A stretch of 64,000 bases of DNA from Lepidonotus clava (lineage: Eukaryota > Annelida > Polychaeta > Phyllodocida > Polynoidae): NCBI GenBank assembly GCA_936440205.1, contig OW387133.1, positions 2,818,001-2,882,000 of the forward strand, in the 5' to 3' direction. The notes below the pieces were generated by a model, which saw nothing but the letters and a program-made list of their open reading frames with translations, was not told the DNA's origin and searched no databases. Shown here in pieces: positions 34,597-45,351 of the stretch. Numbering within the stretch: the stretch's first letter is position 1; each line of letters opens with the position of its first letter. The position numbers and the translations under genes were made by a program.

Positions 34597-34733
34597 TTCA
34601 GCTTATGTTTGCAGTACACAGACAAAGGTTGATTAATGAACTAAGACAGGTGATGGCGACTCATTATACATCTGGGCATTCATAAGGTAATTTGCAGAAT
34701 CAGCGTCTGGGGGAACGAGGAAAAGAATAATCT

Positions 34734-34941
34734 TGATGATGATGATGATCGTTGGAGTTTAACGTCAGCTCAGCAATTCTTCAGCTATATCAGGACCACT
34801 CATGTTTGTGTATACCAGTTGGCTGACCGAATCTATGGGGGTGGAAATGGCAAGGCAAGGTGGTATAACACAACCAAGTCTGGAAACCCGTCCGGCCACG
34901 TGTGAGGCAAGGACTTTATCCACTATACCATCCTGCCCCCG
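34734..34941 (-). mobile_element. tRNA-derived SINE
   Basis: Reverse (ATC)n tail (GATGATGATGATGATCG), GGAGTTTAACGTCAGCTCAG, CTATATCAGGACCACTC, TTGGCTGACCGAATCTATGG, GGCAAGGCAAGGTGGTATAA, and a tRNA-like head ending in ATCCACTATACCATCCTGCC. Flanking duplication not clear. Confidence 0.82.
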
Positions 34942-37367
34942 GATTGTCTATACTTTTGGGTGGGTATATTTAAGATAGAGTTGAGGCCTTTGGATGCTCA
35001 AGTTTAAGCTTACCCTTGCAGAACGAACATAGACAAAGTTAAATTAATGAGGTCAAATTTGAAATATCAGTCACAATGCAGGGAGTACTCTGAGAACATC
35101 TTTATCTCCAGCAAGAGCATAGCTGAGTCATCATTCAGGTCTCACAACAGCAAATATATAAATCAGGGGTCAACACACTAAATAATATGTGACCGAAATT
35201 CTTGTCAAATCAGAGATTGCTAGTGACCAATATCTAACATTGTCAGATAATTTCTAAGCGATTGATGTTTTGAAAACAAACAAAAAGTTTGGTTGCATCG
35301 CTCAACGGAAACACAATTTCTGGTCATTTTCAACAATTTCTTGTTGCTTGAATTACGAAATTCAGAACTTTAGTTGAATTGCTCAATGGGTACCACCTTT
35401 AAGGCGGGTGATAGCGACTCATTAAGGGAGCCAAAACTAATATAATTGACAACATTTTCAAAGCCCAGATTAGTATAGAAATATGTTAGATGAGTTTAGT
35501 TAAGGTCAGTGGTCAAGTATTATTAACTGTGAAAACTAGCTCAAACTAAAGTAGAATTTAAGATGAAATGGTGATATTTCCATTTGTTTGTAAATAAACC
35601 CCATTTTTGAGGATCCACATTAATTGAGTTGAGTATGGAAAACATGTTTCTAATGATTTTCTTCCATATTTCATGGTTTAGATTTCAACATGGGTCAGAA
35701 ATAGGCCTAAGGAATGGATTTCCACGATTATTTGAGTTGAATTTATTGGTTTTGGCTGCCTTTATACATCCGACCATTCATAACTGCAGAATCAGCGTCT
35801 GGGTGGTCAAGTAGGGGGAATACCTTCTGCTATTTGTTATAAACAGTACGGACCAAGAGGACACAAAGCAATTCTCCCTACCACGGATAGCTGATTTATA
35901 GTATTTCAAGCATCTGCAGGCTAAATTTGAAGACAAAACCTCTTGGAAAACTTTAGGAAATTAACAAATAATTGTTATATATCCATCTATAATCAATGAA
36001 GTTTTAAAATACTTAGAAAATATTAAATGTATATGGATACAAACTTAGAAAAGTATTATCTTTTATGTTACATCATGTTAAAGTTCTATTAATGAAATGA
36101 TTAATGAAAAGTCTTATACTAAAGCCTGATGATTTGTCTACAAATTAGCCAGCATGCATCCTGATCTAGGCTTACCTGCAGGAAAAACTCAAGAAATTTG
36201 CTATCTGTGGTTGGGTGAATTGTTATTGCCCTGGTTTTCACCCAATGTCTAGGCTTTAGCCTGAGACAAAGGTACAGGCAAACTGGGGCAATAACAATTG
36301 CTGAGTGTGCCTGCAGTTGGTACTTGATTTACTCTATATCAATTACACAGAAAATGTTGAAAATGTTTACTGACGACACACAAATTGTCATTAACATTCA
36401 CAGACAGGCATCATGGTCCTCCGGAGCAATAACAGATCCTTTATTCACTGGTTTCTGAGAGGGCAGGATATTGGTGAAGGTATCGGGGCTGGAATGCTGA
36501 AGTAGATTAAATTGTGTATGCACCAACAACATTTTCTGTCACTAATTCCCAGCATGGTACACAAATATTAGTACTCATACTCCCAGCAAACAGCACTCTT
36601 GTTTTTGTTTACGCAAGACTTTTTTGGTTGTAAACTAGTTCAAAAAACAAATCCCAAGTTAACTAATGGAAAACTCTGCATCTACTATGTTGTATGAGTG
36701 CATAGACTCTTAAATATTACAGAAAAATCAAGTATCCTAAAAACCTGTGAAAAACTAAGAGAAATAGTAAATCACAAAAATTCCATCTCTTTTTGACCCT
36801 GGAAAATGCGTGTCAACTCGTATATTTGTTTCTAGGGCTAAAGCTGGTGCACGGTCTCTGCCTGAAAACAGTGGTCATGTTCTCACTAACTTCAACACGT
36901 GTTTTATTCTGGTGCAATGAAAACAAAGTTTTCCCATGGGAAACTATATATTTATATAGGTCTGCTGGTTAAGAAAGGACTGATTTTGTTCATGTCACTT
37001 TATCTTATAAAGAATCAAAGGGATCTCATTACAACACTATGAGTGCTTAAATATATCACTATGACAAAATGTCACAAGGAAAATATGTTTGAAAATTTTC
37101 AGACATAGATTAGATATTCACAGAAACATATTATGACATTACAATCAGCTTTTATTGTAGGGCATAACACATTTTAAGTTTTAAGTTTTTCAGTCCTTTC
37201 TTGGTCCCCCAGGTCTTTTTGATAAGTGTTTATGCAGTAGGTTTATACTCTAAAAACGTACAGAAAAATTGTGAACTACAAGAAATTGGCTAGATTCCAC
37301 ACCATGTCTTTCCAACACCTGAAAAACACATGCCAGTGCTTGGCTGTGACAGTCAATGAATGACTTA
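34942..37367. other. AT-rich intergenic stretch with low-copy duplications
   Basis: Segments around 34048, 34620-34720, 34953 and 35770 share words (GCAGAATCAGCGTCTGGG; GCGACTCATTA), suggesting an old tandem duplication. 35890-36070 shares AAGCAYCTGCAGGCTA and GAAAAT-rich following sequence with 39715-39880. No gene recognised. Confidence 0.45.
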
Positions 37368-37703
37368 CCAGGCAAGCAATGTTATTATAACATAGCAGTA
37401 ATGTTCTGTTTAGTTCTGGTTTGGTTCTTGTTATGTTAGTTTGATGGCACCCAAGAATGTCTTAAGAACCTAATATTGTGATGTTGCACTTTGACATTAT
37501 TGTAACATTCTGGTTATGTTCTTTCACTAAATGATAACGTTATTACAACATTTTGTATAGGTAAGGTCTCAACTTCATTCAAATGTAATGTTATTATAAT
37601 ACTCTGTTTCGGTAAGTCTCAACCTTAAATGTAAAATAACATATCTGTTGTAAGAAAAGTTAGCAAGTACCAGACTGACTCATCAAGTCACTGCTTGCCT
37701 GGG
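37368..37703 (+). mobile_element. ACGTT-rich MITE, CCCAGGCAAG subfamily
   Basis: CCAGGCAAGCAATGTTATTA to GTCACTGCTTGCCTGGG, with TTTAGTTCTGGTTTGGTTC, TGATGGCACCCAAGAATG and GGTCTCAACTTCATTC. Confidence 0.85.
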
Positions 37704-38477
37704 TTCTTCCACGTATTATTATCACCTCTACCAGGAATAATTGTCGCATTCCTACATTGTGCCATTGAGCGCTGCAATTCCTATTCAGACACCCAGGATT
37801 TTAACATTCTTTATGATCATCATCAAATTCCGATGATTATCCTTCACTCTCCAAGCACAATGCGCGCTTCCCATAACACTTTCTCACCACGGCAAGCTTT
37901 GCAATTTTAAAAGCACTCAAGCAAAGGTATTGGAATGAAAGGATTGTTTTTATTTTCACATCTGTTCCGATTAATCTCACAAAGCAATAACCTTCAGATT
38001 TAGCCATTATGATTCCTTTGGACCGATGATGTTTCATTCCTCTCTTTCTTTTAATCGTAATATAAAAGAGCTGGCCGTCTCAACTTTCTGAACTTCAACA
38101 ATACCTCCATTCACAGGTACAACACAAGTGTTCTTCCCTTTCAAATCAAACCATTTGTTGATATCAAACTCAATTAAAATAAGTTATAGCCACCCAATCC
38201 CTCTTTATAGGAAACCGAAAGCAATTTTTGCAAAACTCAAATAACTATGTAATTACACTGTTATATCTATACTGTGAGTAGGTTCTAAGAAGAATGGACC
38301 AATGACACATCTAGTTCAGAACTGTATTCCCTACTGAAGAGTACATGCATGGCTTCTAATCATTTTATTAGTCTATCCGTGCACAGGTAGTGTAAACATG
38401 AAGTTACCTGTGCTCGACCTATTATAGAAGTGTACGAGATCTATGTATTGAAATAGTATTAATATTGTAATAATGCA
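37704..38477. other. Intergenic stretch without recognised gene
   Basis: AT-rich unique sequence. Nothing coding or repetitive recognised. Confidence 0.5.
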
Positions 38478-38730
38478 TAAAATGCTATGTTTCAGGTCAA
38501 AATATGCTTAGACATTAGGCCTATAGGTTAGGCTGACAGCTTTTATCATTGGCTCCTATGGGAAAAATGCCAGTATATAAAGCTACATTTTACATTGGAG
38601 CAATATGTCAACCAAATTGCTTTGGTTAATTTTGTTTTATGAAACTATCTTTATGGAATAAGCAAGGAGGCAACTTTGAAAATATTTTCTGATATACTTT
38701 AATGTTGGTCTAAACTAGGATGGGCTTATT
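38478..38730. mobile_element. MITE with GGGCTTATTG end, partial copy
   Basis: Shares ATAGGTTAGGCTGACAG, ATTGGCTCCTATGGGAAAAA, GGAGCAATATGTCAACCAAA and GGATGGGCTTATT with the right half of 16742-18207 in the same orientation. The left half is missing. A CAGGGGCGGAT-family fragment follows directly (38731-38834, ending AATTCGCCACTGG). Confidence 0.75.
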
Positions 38731-38929
38731 GGGAGGGGGGCGCACCCCTTTTTTTTTCCAGAATATTACATTAAAAATCAGAAAAGAAAGGAGGGGGTGC
38801 ATACCCTCGCGCCACCCCCTTAATTCGCCACTGGAATCCACTCCGGTTTGGTTCCCACTTGTGTGACACTTCTCCCCCGTTGAGGCATCCCAATTTAAGG
38901 ACGTCACAAAATACCTATGATTCACTAAT

Positions 38930-39060
38930 TAATAATTGCTCGCCTACCTTTGTCCAACCCAGGGACGCGCGTCTATGGAGGGGCACGACTGCGCATGCGC
39001 GCGGTACAGCCCCCTCCACCTGGTGGACAAAAGTGGAAGCGCTGAGTGACAGGTAGTGGG
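38930..39060. promoter_or_regulatory. CpG-rich patch with perfect NRF1 palindrome
   Basis: GCGCATGCGC at 38991-39000 within ACTGCGCATGCGCGCGG, plus CCACCTGGTGG near 39016. Small, CpG-rich and non-repetitive. Could be a distal element or a start of transcription; no exon is recognisable. Confidence 0.35.
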
Positions 39061-40605
39061 CTGGGGGGGTGTTATGTAATGTCCCCTTTTAAGATAGGTT
39101 ATCAATTATACAACGAAAATCCAACAAAGGAACAATGTTCGATTACAAAATGAGAATTCAATCATTGAACGATGTTCGATCAGAGGGCGAACATTAACAG
39201 ATAAAATGAGCAAACGGAGGAATTTTTTGCCCTTACCTGTTCACTAGTATGCTGAATGTAGAGGGATGGGATGTGTCCTTGTCTTCGATGTCATTTCTTT
39301 CATTCATCCATTAATGAAGTTATTGCTTAGTTACATATCAAAGTGATTCAGGACTTTTACAAAAGGTTATTCTTTTCATAATAACACAATAATAGGGAGT
39401 TTTAGCAGCCATGACAAACCTCGATATGTTGTTGTATCTCAAAACTTTTAAGCCACATCACAGACTACTTGTATTAAATATATGAAAATAAATTATCTAA
39501 TCATCTAAAGCGCTGGACTAGAAGTGTACCTCCAATGAAATAATCTTGGCATCTGTCATTACATCAGAGATATGAGATACGTTGCGTTTGTGTTATGGGA
39601 TGTGTCGGGGTTGGTAAAACTCCATAATAACGTATAGGTGCCGCGTCTTAATTACGTCAGCAGGATCTACATGCATGATTTCTAGACACTCCATTCCCTT
39701 TAATCATCTGGGTTTTTAGTATTTTAAGCACCTGCAGGCTATTTTGGACTGATTTTGTCAACAAGAATACTAGGAAATCTATAGAAAATGTACCCATAAT
39801 TATTTGCTCTACATCCATATATGTAATGAACGAATTTCAAACCAACTTAAAAAATAATAAACATACATGAATTAAATAAAATTGTCGATATTGATCTCCA
39901 ACGACAGGATCTTCTTAGATATTAAGGGAGAGATCGGTAAAGAAATGTTAAATTTGAATTTAGTAAGTGAGAGTAATGAGGATGTTGAAAAAGTCAATAT
40001 TTACCTAAACAACTTGTTTGAAGTTTTCCATCCATAATGAACATTCACATATACTACTTGGCAAAAGTCTTTATGCTCGGACGGATGTCGTATCTTGCAG
40101 CCTGAAGATGATTGCCATTTTCATATACTACTCCTCTCTCCCAACTCTTAATTTTGATGGACATCGTCTCTTATATCCTGAAGGTAATTGTTATCTTCGT
40201 ACACTAATGGAAAGTTGTAGTAAAGCCGCATTCTCGTCCCTGAGAAGGACACAATCTCTTTGCATTACGCATGTTTCTTGTTGCAACAGAATCAACATTT
40301 TGCTATACTACTTGCAAACTGTTTTTAAAAGGGGAGGGGCAACTTCGCAGACGCAAGTGGGGGAGGGGAGGGGAGAGGTAGTAGGGGGATGGGAGGCGGA
40401 GGGGGGAGTGGGCCAGTTGTCACCAGTGGCCCGTCGTATCATGGCCCTCACTGCTGCAAGCACTATCTAAAGATATCCTTGTTAATACCACCCTGTTTTG
40501 CAGAAGTCTTACATCAAACTTCTCCCATTTATAAAGCTCCCTCTGGGCTGAAAATCTCTTAACAATTCTAGATGTAAGTAAAGGTGTTTGCAGAACTAAA
40601 ATCGG
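39061..40605. other. Intergenic stretch without recognised gene
   Basis: Contains the 39715-39880 segment related to 35890-36070, and an internal tandem duplication of about 78 bp at 40081-40200 (TCGTATCTTGCAGCCTGAAG / TCGTCTCTTATATCCTGAAG). The 150-codon frame over that duplication has no known domain and runs into a purine-rich tract, so it is not called a gene. Confidence 0.45.
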
Positions 40606-40974
40606 CCCAGAAGAACGGCAATAACATTATTATAATGTTGACGTTACTATAATGTTGAAGCAATGCTCTGTTTCGTTCTGTATTGGTTCTTGTTATATCA
40701 TTTTGTTGGCTCCCAATAACGTTACACTGCAACGTTATTATAGTGTTCTGGTCATGTTCTTCAACCTAAACAGAATGTCCTTATAATGTACTGTTTTGGT
40801 TTCATCCTAACCTCACCAATTAATAATATCATGATAACATTCTGATTTGGTGAGGTTTCAACCTCACCATCAATAGCACACATTGTAATTGTTATGTACC
40901 ATCTTAGTTAGTAACAGACTGACTAAAAAAAAGTATGGTTGCCGAACGTTTCTGTTACATCACAAGTGGCTGGG
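40606..40974 (+). mobile_element. ACGTT-rich MITE, CCCAGCCAAG subfamily
   Basis: Right end CACAAGTGGCTGGG; full internal order; left end worn (CCCAGAAGAACGGCAATAAC). Confidence 0.8.
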
Positions 40975-41149
40975 ATTGCAACAGGGACGTTCTCACGATA
41001 GGGACTTCATTCGAGGGGAGCAATAGTGAGGGGGTAGGGTTAGGTGGGATTGGGGGGGGGGGGGAGAGAATAGGTGGGATGGGGGCGGGGGGAAATAGGT
41101 GGGATGCAGGGGGGGGGGGGGGGGGGGCTTGTCACCAGCCTACCCAGTT

Positions 41150-41340
41150 GTTCTACCGGGAACAGGCAAAGTGTGTCAGCGGGGTCAGGGGTCACTTCCG
41201 GTCTGCTGAATGCGGCGTCACGTGACCGTCGGAAGGCGCCGCTGGCGTCTGGCGTGAGGCGTCTGTCTGCAACAAGCCCCGGCCCAGAACCAGCCGAGGA
41301 AGCGCTGCTGGTGCCCGGTAATTACTAATAGTTTGTCTGG
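41150..41340. promoter_or_regulatory. CpG-rich island with DR1, ETS and CACGTG sites
   Basis: GGGTCAGGGGTCA (41182-41194) is a direct repeat of nuclear-receptor half-sites with one base between them (RXR/HNF4-type DR1). It overlaps ACTTCCGGT (41194-41202, ETS/GABP), followed by GTCACGTGAC (41217-41226, USF/MITF-type E-box) and GTAATTACTAATAG. Dense overlap of strong motifs in CpG-rich, non-repetitive DNA suggests a promoter or enhancer; no transcript is recognised. Confidence 0.4.
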
Positions 41341-42047
41341 TAATCAGCGAAGGGATGTTACGTAGTTCGGATTGATTGACAAAAACAAATATTGTCAAAA
41401 ACAAAATATTGACATCAGCTGCATTTAGTATGTTGATATATATGAATTATAAGTAGAGTTTTAGCGTACTTTTGGTATGATTAAACAGATGTACTTGTAA
41501 GCTATTATTTACACTTTTGGACTCTAAAGTTTAAAGTTACCTTTAAGTTCAATATGCCAATAAACAAGCATCAATTTATTTGTTACTGCAGATGTTTCTG
41601 TCCATTTGATTCTAATTTTGTAATGTTGTGCAAAAGCAATTATTCATGTAAGAATTTTGTCCCCTAATACTTTTAAATACAGATATCCTCGCTCTTGATT
41701 ATTTCTCCCCACCGGCACTTTAGGCTGCGGTTAGTCATTGTGGAAATTTGGGATAATATTTAATTTGTCGACCGTGCCCCTAGCAGTAAAAAACTGTAGT
41801 TTAGACGCGGGGCTGGGCCAGAATAGGGGCTGATACACAAAGGAATGGTACCGGGGGGAGGGGGGGGAGTGGGGAGGGAGTGGGGAGGGGGGTAGTGGGG
41901 GAGTGGGGAGGGGTGGAGGTATGGGGGGGGGGGGAGGGGATAGTTGGAGGGACAATGGCTCGTGTGTGCGTGTGCGGGGGGAAGGGGGGTGTAGCGCGAC
42001 TGGTATGCATTTTTAGAGATGGGGGGGGGGGGGTACTCGCAGCTAAA
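41341..42047. other. Intergenic stretch, AT-rich then G-rich
   Basis: AT-rich to about 41690, then G-runs between 41850 and 42035 that give spurious proline- and glycine-rich frames. No gene recognised. Confidence 0.5.
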
Positions 42048-42250
42048 GTCCCGTACCCACTAGGTGACTTTACCGGCGATGGGCGATGAGCGACTGGGAG
42101 AATTGCCGATAAAATCGCTGGGCGACTGAATTATGAATAGATTGCAGAGCGATTCTCTGAGGGTATGGCGTGCTTTCTGGGTGACGGGCAACTAAATCGG
42201 TGGGAAAATCGGCAGGGAAATTGGTGGGAAAATGTCAGAAATTGCCTATT
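42048..42250. mobile_element. CCCACTAGGTGA MITE, left part
   Basis: GTCCCGTACCCACTAGGTGA then GGCGATGGGCGATGAGCGAC, as in 63288-63557; the right end is not present. Confidence 0.65.
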
Positions 42251-42420
42251 ATTACAGTCACCAGGAACACACACTTGCCTCTGACATCCTCAGTTCGTTT
42301 GGGGAATTACTACACATAACTTTTCACTGATCTCAGATAGAGAAGTTTCCAAGGTTTCCAAGAGTGGATTCCAACGATGTCTCGGGCTCTATAATACTAA
42401 CCATGTAGTTGCAGGTTCTT

Positions 42421-42650
42421 AAGCCCCATAGCCACTAGGTGATTTTGACCAGAGTCGGCCGATTAACTGGTGCTAGAATTGGCCAACTCTACTAGAAGAG
42501 TTGGCAGATTTTAGCACTGACTCATATCAAACATGTATATTTTAATATGACATACTGACGGGTGATCTGAACCAGTGACGATTTTATGAGCGATTCTGCC
42601 AGTTGCCCATCACCGGTTGCCGGGAAAATCGCCTAGTTAGTATGGGGCTT
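42421..42650. mobile_element. MITE with AAGCCCCATA...CACTAGGTGA termini
   Basis: Left AAGCCCCATAGCCACTAGGT; right GCCTAGTTAGTATGGGGCTT. Inverted for most of 28 bp. Inner words match 29550-29767 (GTCGGCCGATTAACTGGTGC). Confidence 0.8.
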
Positions 42651-42771
42651 GAATAAGTCGGCGGACAGAAAAACTAGGCTAATACAGCTGGTGTATACAT
42701 AAGCAGCCTTGACACAATATACACTCTTTTCCATAGAAAAGGGTGTCTATTGAAAATAGACTAAGGGCCCC

Positions 42772-44008
42772 CCCAGGTAACACAGTAACGTTTTTAGAAC
42801 ATCTAAAACACGTTAGCCTAAATGTTTTTAAAACTTCCAAAATGAAAGTTTCCTACTCAGTATAGAACCAGTTTTTTGGTAGGTTTTCAGAACGTTATTG
42901 CAGAACGTCTTTCAAACGTTTTTATGAAACGTCATCTGTAAAACGTTATATTTTTAATAATGGAAAACGTTTTATACACATCTCAAATGAAAGTTTTATA
43001 CTCAACATATAACTAGTTTGAAAAACGTTTTTTTCTTTGCTTAGTGAAAACATTTGAATTTGTTGTTAAATGAAAGTTTTATCCTTATCACATAACCAGT
43101 TTTAATGTCAATTTGGTAATCCAGTTTGCAACCAGTTTACAACCAGACTATAACCAGTTTTTTAACCAGATTACAACCAGTTTTGAACCAGCTTGCAACC
43201 AGTTTGAAACCAGTATTGCTTTGTTGTATAGCTCAAATATGATCAATTTATTCCTAAAGGAATAAAGCTACATATTATCCACACCAAGAGCACATGATGT
43301 TATAGCCAAGTCATACTTGTTCCATTCACCATGTGTATAGTGTATAGCAGGTGAGCTTTGGCCAGACTCTGCTTTGGTCTTGAAGTCCCTATTCCTTGTC
43401 ATATACAAGAAAGGTGTCTACTCGTGACAATATTCCATCTTTCATTGAAAGAAATACATCAGCAATGTTTACCTTTGTTAAATGTATTTTACTTACTTTT
43501 CCTCAGACTCTAAAATATATTGGACCATTTAAAACTATATATCATAGTTAATAATGGGTAATTCAAGTAATTGTTTTCTAAAATTCTCTGACTTAGTAGA
43601 GTGGGGCCACCTAGTGCTTTACCCTGCTGCCCTCTAGTGTAACAAAGTACAGGTAAATGTTTTAAAAATGTTATAAATTAGACGTTATGAAAACGTTTTT
43701 CATTGGTTGTCAAAAAAACTTGTCATCAAAATGGTTAGTGCCAAAAAGACATACTGAGATGGAGGTTCTTAAAACGTTTGCAAGTGGTTGTGATAAAACG
43801 TTTGAATAAAAACATGTATATGACGTTTTGAAAACATTGTAGTTAAAATGTTATAAAAACGTTTCACTAAGACGTCTTGAAAACATAATTATTGACTCAG
43901 GTAGAAAACGTTACATGAGGGATGTTATAAAAACGTCAACTGGTATATAACGTTATAACCAGATGGGAACCAAATAAAACGTTTTTAGAACATTGTGTGT
44001 TACCTGGG
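42772..44008. mobile_element. 1.24-kb element with CCCAGGTAACACA termini
   Basis: Left CCCAGGTAACACA and right TGTGTTACCTGGG are perfect inverted repeats, followed inward by inverted ACGTTTTTAGAACAT words. Both sides are rich in AAAACGTTTT/AACGTTATA words, and a tandem of AACCAGTTT units lies at 43100-43215. The centre (about 43215-43670) is unique AT-rich sequence that contains a CTCF-like word. No transposase frame. It may be a distant relative of the shorter CCCAGG/CCCAGC MITEs. Confidence 0.8.
43100..43215 (+). repeat. Tandem AACCAGTTTNNA repeat (about 11-13 bp unit)
   Basis: AACCAGTTT, AACCAGACT, AACCAGTTTT, AACCAGATT, AACCAGCTT variants repeat about eight to nine times inside the 42772-44008 element. 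Confidence 0.8.
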
Positions 44009-44140
44009 CCTGGCACAACGATGAATTGCGAAAGAATATGTATTCCTTCTATCCATTTAAAAAAGACTTTAGTTTTATTTCAGCACCCGTATGGTCCTTT
44101 TTATGTGCGCGGTCATCATAACGAGGCTGGATCTAATTAC

Positions 44141-44159
44141 AGACACCAGGGGGCGTGGT
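44141..44159 (+). promoter_or_regulatory. CTCF-like site
   Basis: AGACACCAGGGGGCGTGGT contains the CTCF core CACCAGGGGGCG. Same strand and same core (CACCAGGGGGCGTG) as 47131-47150. Confidence 0.5.
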
Positions 44160-44262
44160 GCGGAGAGCGGCTTATTACTGCTATTAGAGGCGGGCACCAA
44201 CGCCCTATTATAACGTGCGGTAATGGGTCTAAGGCCGCCCGGCCCGCTCACCCGGGAGGGAG

Positions 44263-44405
44263 CCATTGATTTGTATCATCTGTTGAATAATTCTATTAGC
44301 CGCATATAAATATGTGGGTTTCTGGTAGGCGATGACCATTTTGTATCATCTGTTGAGTAATTCTATTAGCGGGGTATAAATATGTGGGTTTCTGGTACAA
44401 GATGG
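44263..44405 (+). repeat. 70-bp tandem duplication with TATAAATA and CATCTG
   Basis: Two copies with a 70-bp period (TTGTATCATCTGTTGARTAA at 44271 and 44341), each with TATAAATATGTGGG (44305 and 44375). A YY1-like AAGATGGCGGC follows the second copy at about 44400. Promoter-like layout: TATA at 44375 and a YY1 start-type motif about 25 bp on. The MITE at 44413 is inserted directly after it. No open frame of note follows. Confidence 0.6.
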
Positions 44406-44412
44406 CGGCTTC

Positions 44413-44613
44413 CAGTGGCGGATCCAGAATTTGGAAGGTAAAAAAAAGATAAAAGAAAAAAAAAAAGGGGGGGGGGGGGCTATTGAAAAAAAAATTCGCT
44501 AATTACTCTTTGGCAGAATTTTACGTTAAAAAAGTCCAAGGTTGGCCACAAAAAAAATACGGGGGGGGGGGGGCGTGCGCCCCAGCGCCCCCCACCCTCT
44601 TATTCCACCACTG
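44413..44613. mobile_element. CAGTGGCGGAT MITE with 5-bp duplication
   Basis: CAGTGGCGGATCCAGAATTT to CCACCACTG, flanked by GCTTC at 44408-44412 and 44614-44618. hAT-like CAGNGGCGGAT termini; a 5-bp duplication fits the hAT5 group rather than typical 8-bp hAT, but no transposase is present to confirm. Confidence 0.8.
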
Positions 44614-45345
44614 GCTTCCGTATCTTGTTTAACTTTTTCGCAATAGAACCCAAATTGTCAAATATGTACGTTCAAGGTTGTCTTAGATTAACTGAAATTC
44701 TAAATGTTAAGATTGTTGCGATTCGGATGATCTGTTCATGTTGATTGTGTTGTTATTTCAAGGAGAAGAGACCAGAAGTGAGCAATGGTCGAATGATTAT
44801 TTCTACGCCTAGAAGCTACAGTGAAGAATGGAAACGGACAAAATTATTGGGAACGAATAATTCTCAAATATTACTATGTTTTCTCAAGGTTTGAAAAAGT
44901 TTAAAAAAGGACTCCTTCTGGGTAAACGTGCGATATCAGGTTAACAGACAAGGAACAGGAGCAAGGAATATATTTTCATGTTTTATTCTTCTTCTTTCTT
45001 TTTATCACATCGAATTGCCATCTTTTTCATTATCATTATTTTCAGTATGAGATACTTCTAGTGCACAAAGTTCACGCTAGGTGCGCCCTTATAAACATCC
45101 GGGGCAGTATCACCATGGCAACGACTGGAGGAAGTACCCACTACTTGTGGAACTCAAGGAACGCTGGGCAGTGGTGACCGTTTAACCTTATCATCCTCTT
45201 ATTATCGGCGATAATTCTATACATTATCTCAGTTTATGTTAATACCACAATACACTAGTGGATATTACTTCTTCTATACATTGATAAAACCTCTCTTTCA
45301 CCAAATAAAGTCACTGTTATTCAGTTTCATTTGTAACATGAACTT
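44614..45345. other. Intergenic stretch with RFX X-box
   Basis: GTATCACCATGGCAAC at 45107-45122 matches an RFX X-box. No gene is recognised on either strand. Confidence 0.45.
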
Positions 45346-45351
45346 TTTATT
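45346..45351 (-). terminator. Candidate INSM1 polyadenylation signal (AATAAA)
   Basis: Scanning by eye downstream of the INSM1 stop codon, this is the first canonical minus-strand AATAAA that I found. Use of it would imply a 3' UTR of about 5.4 kb. Variant signals nearer the stop are possible, so the assignment is weak. Confidence 0.25.

Noticed and set aside
40018-40470. 150-codon + strand frame
   Set aside because: Longest frame away from INSM1 and simple repeats, but it spans a local DNA duplication, runs into a purine tract and has no recognisable motif.
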